From the NCBI GenBank assembly GCA_017991515.1, contig JAGOQI010000006.1, forward strand, positions 1-40,043: a DNA stretch of 40,043 nucleotides. Direction: 5' to 3'. The notes beneath the pieces were generated by a model. That model had not been told where the DNA came from. It made no database searches and saw only the letters and a list, made by a program, of their open reading frames with translations. Both the position numbers and the translations under genes were made by a program. This document shows, piece by piece, positions 34,453 to 40,043 of the stretch. Positions within the stretch are counted from its first letter, which is position 1; each line of letters begins with the position of its first letter. The DNA comes from Minisyncoccota bacterium. Lineage in GTDB: Bacteria > Patescibacteriota > Minisyncoccia > Phycocordibacterales > UBA9973.

Positions 34453-35094
34453 TTAATTTTTTGATGTAACAAAGCTTGTTGTATTAGCTGTTACAGTAGT
34501 TGATCCGACTATAGCAATTGCTCTAATATAATAAAGTGTTTCTGGTGTTAGTCCTGTAAGAGTACTAAGAACTGTAGTATTTTTTGTAACAAGCACTGAT
34601 GGTGTTACTGTTCCAAATGTATCAGTTGTGCCGTATTCAAAAATAATACTAACTGGCAATGAACCTGACAAAGACACTTGAGCCCCTGCTTCTGCTGTGT
34701 TTTTTGTAATCTTACCAGTTTGAAGTGTTTGAACTGTAGCACCTTGATTATCAATAGGGTTATCAACACCTATTGGAGCAAAAGGATTACTTCTCCCTAC
34801 TACATCAGTCCCCAAAGATACAGGAAAGTCTCGTAATAATGTATAAGCTCTATTTTGCAATACGGATGTATCTATAACTATATTTTTTATACTTGATAAA
34901 ACTTTAGAAAACTCATCATTACTTACAGTTGTATTAGCTCCAGGCAAAGGAATTACTCCTGTTGATGAGGAAAGTGGACTATTTGGATTATTATTAGTTG
35001 CACTTTTTTTATCTCCAGACAAAGAAGTTGCCAGATAAATTACGACTGCTAAGCCGAGAACTACTAAGGTAAAGATTTTTGTTTTTTTGCTCAT
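34453..35094 (-). CDS. Anchored protein with Fn3-like domain in the PilP position
   Basis: 213 residues. An N-terminal helix (about 7-24), a Ser/Asn/Pro-rich linker, a helical part with the conserved-looking DTSVLQNRAYTLLRDFPVSLG and GRSNPFAPIG, then a beta domain in which VSIIFEYGTTDTFG and LTGLTPETLYYIRAIA match fibronectin type III-like folds. GRSNPFAP is the type of word seen in pilus alignment proteins (PilP-like DPFxP). It lies between pilO and pilB, where pilP would be, so it may do PilP's linking job in a cell without a secretin. Confidence 0.6.
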   Translation of the reverse strand: MSKKTKIFTLVVLGLAVVIYLATSLSGDKKSATNNNPNSPLSSSTGVIPLPGANTTVSNDEFSKVLSSIKNIVIDTSVLQNRAYTLLRDFPVSLGTDVVGRSNPFAPIGVDNPIDNQGATVQTLQTGKITKNTAEAGAQVSLSGSLPVSIIFEYGTTDTFGTVTPSVLVTKNTTVLSTLTGLTPETLYYIRAIAIVGSTTVTANTTSFVTSKN

Positions 35095-35098
35095 ATAA

Positions 35099-35665
35099 TT
35101 ATTTCTTTAACCAATAAGTTTTTATTGTTATCTTATAACTTAAACTATCCCCTAGAGACTTTTCACCTTCTGAAACATTAAACTGAACAGCTGAAATATC
35201 AACTAACCTTAAATTTTGCTCTAAATCTGAAATAAAAGAAAGGAAATTTTTATATTGACCTGTTGTTGTGAAAGACATTGTGAACTCTCCATATGATTTT
35301 GTAGCAACAGGTTGGTTCTCAAGAGTTTTCTGAGGCTCTGTTTTCAAAGCATCATACTCAACACCACGAAGTGAAGACATACCATTTTTTGTAGCCAATG
35401 AATCTAGTTGTATTATCAGTCTGATATTATCAACAGTATCAGGTAGAAGTATTTTAAGATTATCTAAATCTGTTTTGGAAATACTATTGTATCTAGCGAT
35501 AAGTTCTTCTCTAGACTGTTTCAACCTATCTGCTGTGGCAAGCCTACTATCAAAACTAGCTACATCCGCCCTCATAACCTGAACCTCTTTGTACCTAGGA
35601 ACAACCAAGGTAACAAATGCACCTATTGATACTGCTATTATTATTAGAAGGAAAAGCTGTCTCAT
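35099..35665 (-). CDS. pilO: Type IV pilus alignment protein PilO-like
   Basis: 188 residues. One membrane helix at the start (LFLLIIIAVSIGAFVTLVV), a coiled coil with SFDSRLATADRLKQSREELI, and a ferredoxin-like beta domain with YGEFTMSFTTTGQYKNFLSF, the PilO hallmark. PilO pairs with PilN and connects the cytoplasmic PilM ring to the pilus machine across the membrane. The gene order M-N-O and the 2-base gap to pilN support the call. Confidence 0.87.
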   Translation of the reverse strand: MRQLFLLIIIAVSIGAFVTLVVPRYKEVQVMRADVASFDSRLATADRLKQSREELIARYNSISKTDLDNLKILLPDTVDNIRLIIQLDSLATKNGMSSLRGVEYDALKTEPQKTLENQPVATKSYGEFTMSFTTTGQYKNFLSFISDLEQNLRLVDISAVQFNVSEGEKSLGDSLSYKITIKTYWLKK

Positions 35666-35667
35666 AT

Positions 35668-36360
35668 TTATGGTGTTGGATTATTATCTTCTAAAGGTAT
35701 CGGCGTAGGTGCCACAGGCGAAATAGGAGCAGACTGTTTACTTGTCATACTATCGATAAATCCTTGGTAGGATAAATCACTTAGAGAAACATTAAAAGTA
35801 AGTTTAAAATTAACAGTTCTGTTTTTTTCATCAATAGTAAGATTTGAGAAAACAGGATTTTTAATAAGTGTATTTGTAGAAAAAGCGTCTGACTGAAGAG
35901 CAATAGTTCCATAGTTTTTTGCTGTTCCTACTATGTCTACTACAACAGTTTGACTTCCTTTATTTAAACTATCAGCGGTTATACTATAACCTAAACTTTT
36001 ATACTGAATAGATCTAAGAGTTGATACTTCTAATGATTTAAAAATAGGAGTTATAACTATGTGATTTTTGATAATGTCTTTAACTCCACTAATACGAGCG
36101 TTTAGTCGACTCATATCAGCAACAAAGTCAGTACCTATACCATCTTTGGCTTCACTTATAGATTGTTCAAGTTTGCTTTTTTGAGAGACTAATTGTTTTT
36201 GGTATAAAAATACTCCAACAAATGCAACTATAGTTCCTGCAGCAATAACAAATGTTAATAAAGAAAGCAATCCAACACTTCTGCCTAAGTGCTTACTTGG
36301 TTCTATACTAGAGCTTATAGGTTTCTTTGGAATAAAAGATGTGGTAACGGATGGTTCCAT
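35668..36360 (-). CDS. pilN: Type IV pilus assembly protein PilN-like
   Basis: 230 residues. A cytoplasmic N-terminal tail (about 30 residues, which in PilN binds PilM), one helix (about 32-54), a coiled coil and a beta domain with YSITADSLNKGSQTVVVDIV. The C-terminus is an added proline-rich tail. Similarity is by architecture and position rather than long motifs. TATACT lies nine bases before the ATG, and 54 bases separate it from pilM, so pilN-O and following genes may have their own promoter. Confidence 0.78.
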   Translation of the reverse strand: MEPSVTTSFIPKKPISSSIEPSKHLGRSVGLLSLLTFVIAAGTIVAFVGVFLYQKQLVSQKSKLEQSISEAKDGIGTDFVADMSRLNARISGVKDIIKNHIVITPIFKSLEVSTLRSIQYKSLGYSITADSLNKGSQTVVVDIVGTAKNYGTIALQSDAFSTNTLIKNPVFSNLTIDEKNRTVNFKLTFNVSLSDLSYQGFIDSMTSKQSAPISPVAPTPIPLEDNNPTP

Positions 36361-36414
36361 GTATAAATAAGTATACCACTGTTTTGTTTTGATTTGTACA
36401 ACTTTTACAGTGGA

Positions 36415-37545
36415 TTACTGAAGTTGTTTAAGTGCAAGACCTAAAGCGACAGAAAATTCTGGACCAGTAGTTTTCAAAACACCTTGCAAGAAAACCGGAG
36501 ACTCAACTTTTGTAAATGGATCAGCCAAAGATAGTTCTGCAGAGAAACTTTGCTTAGCATACTCAAGCAAACCTTTTGTAAGCGCTCCCCCGCCTGTAAA
36601 TATAATTTTTCCTATATTTTTATTGTATCTTTTTTCATAAGCTAAAATATTTCCATTAATTTCTTGGAAAATATCTGACAAGTGGACTTTTATAATTTCT
36701 TCTATCTTTGGATGCTCTATATTTGGTACTAGTCCGTACTCTTTCTTGATCGACTCTGCTTTGTCAAAAGGTATCTCTAGTGAGTGTGCTATAGCAAGAG
36801 TTATATCTTGAGAGCCTTTATTAGCCAATCTGAAGGTTTCAACAATTCCGTGCTCTATAATAGATAACTTTGTCTTTGAGGCACCAATATCTACTATCAT
36901 CACTGGGAATAATTCTCTAGTTAAAACACTTCTGATATGACTGAAAACTTCTATTTCAAGAGCGTCCATCGGAAGACCTGCCTTTTGCATTATTTCAGTA
37001 TATTTAACTAATGTTTCATTAAGTGTTGCAACAACTAAAACTGATATACGCGCCTCTCCACCACTTTCTGAAAGAGTTCGACTTTCGTCTCCTGAGTCTT
37101 CTCTTCGAGGGATAACATACCAATCGAGCGATACATCATTCATAGAAACAGGAATAAATTTCTTGGCTTCGTTTGGAATAACAACACCAAAATCTCTCTC
37201 TTCTACTGCAGCTGGTAATTGTAAAATAAAAATAATACAAGATACTGATGGCAATCCGAGTACAACATTTTTACTAGTTATATGTGTCTCTGCTAAAACA
37301 TCACCTAATGCTTTGGCTAAGGTTTGAGCATCTAAATTTGTTACTTGTCCAACAGACCCTCCTTCTCCATATTGACCCAAAGCTAATGCGCCATAAGTAT
37401 CAAGCACAGCTACACCTCCTTCTCTCTTGATTTGAACTACTTTTATAGAAGAAGTCCCAATATCTATACCAACAGCAACATTGTCTTTTTTGGTACCAAA
37501 TAGCCCAGAGAAGAACTGTTTCAATCCATTTAGTATACTATCCAT
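36415..37545 (-). CDS. pilM: Type IV pilus assembly ATPase-fold protein PilM
   Basis: 376 residues from the ATG at 37545; starts at 37554 or 37695 are in frame, but the latter runs into comF. Actin-like fold: phosphate 1 motif AVGIDIGTSSIKVVQIK, phosphate 2 MIVDIGASKTKLSI, adenosine motif KIIFTGGGALTKGL. PilM is the cytoplasmic ring protein that binds the PilN tail. A TATACT box (37560-37555) lies nine bases before this start. It heads the 12-kb pilus block and is divergent from comF, 16 bases apart. Confidence 0.93.
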   Translation of the reverse strand: MDSILNGLKQFFSGLFGTKKDNVAVGIDIGTSSIKVVQIKREGGVAVLDTYGALALGQYGEGGSVGQVTNLDAQTLAKALGDVLAETHITSKNVVLGLPSVSCIIFILQLPAAVEERDFGVVIPNEAKKFIPVSMNDVSLDWYVIPRREDSGDESRTLSESGGEARISVLVVATLNETLVKYTEIMQKAGLPMDALEIEVFSHIRSVLTRELFPVMIVDIGASKTKLSIIEHGIVETFRLANKGSQDITLAIAHSLEIPFDKAESIKKEYGLVPNIEHPKIEEIIKVHLSDIFQEINGNILAYEKRYNKNIGKIIFTGGGALTKGLLEYAKQSFSAELSLADPFTKVESPVFLQGVLKTTGPEFSVALGLALKQLQ

Positions 37546-37561
37546 ATAACCCATAGTATAA

Positions 37562-38230
37562 ATGAAAAAGCTTTTATTTACTATACAAGAGTATTTATAC
37601 AGATTTGTCTTCGGAAGATCTTGTTCTGGCTGTAAAACTCCAGGAGAATCCATCTGCTCAAAATGCCTACTCTCTATCCCTTTATCACAAGACACTGATC
37701 ACTACGGTATTTATGGTCTTTATGACTATGGAAATGTTTTGGTCAGCGAAGCTATCTGGAATTTGAAATATAAACACAAAGGTCAAGAAGCTAAGTTACT
37801 AACAAAAAATGCTTCTGTTTTATTATCAGAAATAATAGCCGAACACCTCCAATCAGACACGCCGAGCAATATAGTTTTAGTGCCAGTACCTCAATATAGA
37901 AAAAAGACTGAAACAAGAGGTTTCAATCAAAGCACACTGATAGCCAAATGGTTCGCTTCTGAAATACCAAATTCAAAAGTTCAAGAAGTTTTAATAAAAA
38001 ATAAAGAAACCGTTCCCCAAAGCCATCTCTCTGATAGAAAAATGAGATTAAAAAATATTGCCAATACGATGGTGGTTAAAAATAAAGTGGATAGAGACAA
38101 GATCTATATAGTAGTGGATGATGTCACCACAACCGGTGCAACTTTTCTAGAAGCAACTCGCGCCCTCAAATCTGCTGGTGCAAAAAATATCCTTTGTATT
38201 GCTTTGGCGCATGGGTATAAGAGGAGGTAG
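37562..38230 (+). CDS. comF: ComF family protein (competence-associated phosphoribosyltransferase)
   Basis: 222 residues. An N-terminal zinc ribbon (C21, C24, C32, C35) is followed by a phosphoribosyltransferase domain with the PRPP loop IYIVVDDVTTTGAT (about 180-193) and the ComF words VPVPQYRKKTETRGFNQS and QSHLSDRKMRLKN. ComF is needed for natural transformation, probably helping single-stranded DNA handling after uptake. Divergent from pilM with shared upstream DNA, which fits pilus-dependent DNA uptake. comEC and comEA are not in the window. Confidence 0.92.
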   Translation: MKKLLFTIQEYLYRFVFGRSCSGCKTPGESICSKCLLSIPLSQDTDHYGIYGLYDYGNVLVSEAIWNLKYKHKGQEAKLLTKNASVLLSEIIAEHLQSDTPSNIVLVPVPQYRKKTETRGFNQSTLIAKWFASEIPNSKVQEVLIKNKETVPQSHLSDRKMRLKNIANTMVVKNKVDRDKIYIVVDDVTTTGATFLEATRALKSAGAKNILCIALAHGYKRR

Positions 38231-38259
38231 ATTTATATTTTTTTAGCTTCAAGGTTATT

Positions 38260-38700
38260 TTGAAAATCTTCAAGAATATCACTTGTGGAATGTGCGAGTC
38301 AGGGATAACGGCACAAGAGAAGTACAAGGAACTCAAAGATGGTACGACCGCAAAGTATGTCTACTACTCATGCTCGAAATCTAAAGACAGGAATTGTAAA
38401 AACAAATATATACGAGAAGAAGAACTGATTGAGGAACTATTCAAAGTCATCGACAAAGTGAGCATCAACGAACTAGGCATGCGAATGAAGCTTGAAGATG
38501 AGATCAAGCGATTTAACAGACTGCAACGACTGGCAACTAAAGGCACACCCAAATACAACATCAATGAAGACGATGTGAATACGAGAGAGTATGCCAAGTA
38601 TGTACTAAGAGAAGGAACTCCACTTGAGAAGCGAGAATTGATGGGACATTTAAGGAGTAGGCTGATATTGAAGGAAAAAAAGATTACTCTAGTAGACTGA
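38260..38700 (+). pseudogene. Serine recombinase remnant (zinc ribbon and coiled-coil C-terminal part)
   Basis: About 146 codons whose only start candidate is TTG; the frame stays open upstream into comF without a start. ITCGMCESGITAQEKYKELK, then YYSCSKSKDRNCKNKYIR, is the recombinase zinc beta ribbon of large serine integrases, with its four cysteines, followed by a charged helical part and the typical C-terminus LRSRLILKEKKITLVD. The catalytic serine domain and DNA-binding middle are missing. It is a scar of a mobile element between comF and the copper genes. Ends in TGA. Confidence 0.82.
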
Positions 38701-38712
38701 CATTTTGAAACT

Positions 38713-38744
38713 TGCTATTATACCCCCTAGGGGGTATAATAGCA
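38713..38744 (+). promoter_or_regulatory. CsoR-type operator and promoter of csoR-copA
   Basis: A perfect 32-base palindrome centred on CCCCCTAGGGGG, with core TATACCCCCTAGGGGGTATA. It overlaps TTGCTA (38712-38717), a 17-base spacer and TATAAT (38735-38740). The G/C-rich core fills the spacer, so a bound repressor would block RNA polymerase. The ATG follows the -10 box by six bases. Confidence 0.85.
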
Positions 38745-38746
38745 TT

Positions 38747-39010
38747 ATGCATAAAGATAAACAAAAACTCATAACAAGGCTCAAAAAAATAGAAGGACAA
38801 GTTCGAGGTATCCAAAAAATGATTGAAGAGGAAAAGTACTGTATCGATGTCATTACCCAGACCTCTGCCGTAAAACAGGGTCTTTCAAGTATTGAGGATA
38901 TTCTCCTTGAGAACCACCTTGGTCATTGTGTTGTTGGTCAAATTAAAAGTGGCAAAGTCGATGTTGCTACTAAAGAAATTTTAAAAGTTTATCAGCTTAA
39001 GCGAAAATAA
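38747..39010 (+). CDS. csoR: Copper-sensing transcriptional repressor CsoR family
   Basis: 87 residues from the ATG at 38747; an in-frame start at 38705 lies upstream of the operator and is unlikely. All-helical DUF156 protein with RLKKIEGQVRGIQKMIEE. The copper ligands C32, H57 and C61 have the same spacing (25 and 4) as C36, H61 and C65 of M. tuberculosis CsoR, so it should bind Cu(I) and then leave the DNA. It is followed 3 bases later by the copper ATPase gene. Alternative: a related nickel or sulfur sensor, less likely given the neighbour. Confidence 0.92.
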   Translation: MHKDKQKLITRLKKIEGQVRGIQKMIEEEKYCIDVITQTSAVKQGLSSIEDILLENHLGHCVVGQIKSGKVDVATKEILKVYQLKRK

Positions 39011-39013
39011 TTT

Positions 39014-40043
39014 ATGAATACTCCAAAGATATACAAAATTAAAGGTATGCATTGTGCTTCGTGTGCAAGTATTATTGAAAGAACAGTAAAAAAAATCGAT
39101 GGAGTGGAAGATATTTCAGTAAACAATGGTACCGAGAACGCAAAGATTGTTTTTGATAGTTCAAAAACTAACGCTGAATCTTTTAATAAGAAATTGGAAC
39201 CGCTTGGGTATTCTTTGATAGCACCCATGGATCATAGTATGGAAAGCATGTCTGCGAGTTCTATGGGTATGAGTGAAAACGAACATGCTGAGCACTTAGG
39301 ATTAAATCAGTCAAAAAAGGAAAAGATTAAAGAGATAAAAGATATGAAATCTAAAGCCATGTCAGCTATTCCACTAGCCATCTTTAGTGTTTTCGTTATG
39401 ACTTGGGATATTCTTGCTCAGTACAGTATTGTCCCCATGATGAGCTATACACTCAAAGAATTTTTTCACCATCTATTACCTATTTTTGCGACCTATACTC
39501 TATTTGTTGTAGGGAAACCATATCTTCTGGGGTTTTATCGTTTCTTAAGATATGGCAAAGCTAACATGGATACACTTATCGGTATCGGTACTGTTGCCGC
39601 TTTTTTATATAGTTTTGCTGTCAGTGCATTTGAAGAAGTACTCAGACCTTTTATAAATGTAGATCATACTTACTACGATGTGACCATTGTAGTGATTACT
39701 TTTATCGCTCTTGGTAAATATTTAGAAGCTCGTTCAAAAATTAAAACAGGAGATGCGATAGAAAAACTTTTAAATCTTCAAGCAAAAACAGCCTTGGTTG
39801 TGCGTGAAGGTAAGGAAGTAGAGATTTCTATAAATGAGGTTAAGCATGGAGACTTAATTATTGTTAAACCAGGAACAAAGATTCCAGTAGACGGAGTCAT
39901 TGCGGAAGGAACATCATTTGTTGATGAATCAATGGTAACAGGAGAGCCAATGCCAGTACAGAAAAAGATTGGAGATAGTGTAGTAGCAGGAACAATTAAT
40001 ACAAGTGGATCGTTTGTTTTTAAAGCCACAAAAGTTGGCTCAG
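39014..40043 (+). CDS. copA: Copper-translocating P-type ATPase, N-terminal part (cut by window edge)
   Basis: 343 codons in the window. A heavy-metal-associated domain with GMHCASCAS (about 11-19) is followed by a Met/His-rich linker (about 74-98, including [16 protein letters not shown]). Then come four membrane helices and the actuator domain with [11 protein letters not shown] and [13 protein letters not shown]. The CPC membrane motif and DKTGT lie beyond the window. Expected role: Cu(I) export. Same operon as csoR, so induced by copper. The single HMA domain and methionine-rich linker are usual in acquired copper-resistance ATPases. Confidence 0.92.
   Translation, partial: MNTPKIYKIKGMHCASCASIIERTVKKIDGVEDISVNNGTENAKIVFDSSKTNAESFNKKLEPLGYSLIAPMDHSMESMSASSMGMSENEHAEHLGLNQSKKEKIKEIKDMKSKAMSAIPLAIFSVFVMTWDILAQYSIVPMMSYTLKEFFHHLLPIFATYTLFVVGKPYLLGFYRFLRYGKANMDTLIGIGTVAAFLYSFAVSAFEEVLRPFINVDHTYYDVTIVVITFIALGKYLEARSKIKTGDAIEKLLNLQAKTALVVREGKEVEISINEVKHGDLIIVKPGTKIPVDGVIAEGTSFVDESMVTGEPMPVQKKIGDSVVAGTINTSGSFVFKATKVGS

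Noticed and set aside
38705-38746. Upstream csoR start at 38705
   Set aside because: It would place the operator and -10 box inside the coding sequence; the ATG at 38747 matches the family N-terminus.

Overview
The window is a compact, AT-rich bacterial chromosome segment. It most likely comes from a Patescibacteria/CPR lineage of the Parcubacteria type. I infer this from gene content: shortened RF2 and RNase R, a SecG-SBP-RNase J block, a complete type IV pilus locus without PilP or PilQ, GatCA, short intergenic gaps and few Shine-Dalgarno sequences. No 16S gene is present, so the placement stays an inference. TGA is used as a stop (positions 25606-25608 and 38698-38700) and RF2 is present, so the code is standard.

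Layout. 1-80 is the start of rpsP (minus). 163-7874 (plus) carries RNA decay and envelope genes: rnr, a CapA-like protein, secG, a family 5 solute-binding protein, rnj and an MFS transporter. 7904-8152 shows nothing I can call. 8153-9519 (minus) holds a SIMPL-domain protein and a SanA/DUF218 protein. 9551-9836 is the strangest stretch: a tRNA-Gln gene lies at the tip of a long hairpin that interrupts a second tRNA-Gln gene. 9838-10171 has hairpins and no gene.

10172-15876 (minus) holds a small anchored protein, pyrG, ftsX, ftsE, prfB, a methyltransferase and a 43-residue membrane protein. A plus-strand orphan gene follows at 15925, then typA, tRNA-Thr, a DEAD-box helicase and a slipin, all minus. 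20727-21238 (plus) is a tRNA cluster: initiator Met, Met and Asp. 21240-25609 (minus) holds a membrane protein with a HEPN-like motif, gatA, gatC and ligA.

25606-37545 (minus) is one type IV pilus system: pilM, N, O, an Fn3-like protein, pilB, a response regulator, pilT, pilC, the major pilin, minor pilins and pilD. The divergent comF at 37562 fits pilus-dependent DNA uptake. From 38260 to the end the content looks acquired: a serine recombinase remnant, csoR with its palindromic operator, and a truncated copper ATPase gene.

Regulation. Many genes carry a clear -10 box exactly six bases before the start codon, which predicts leaderless mRNAs. Most operons close with symmetric hairpins that can terminate from both sides.
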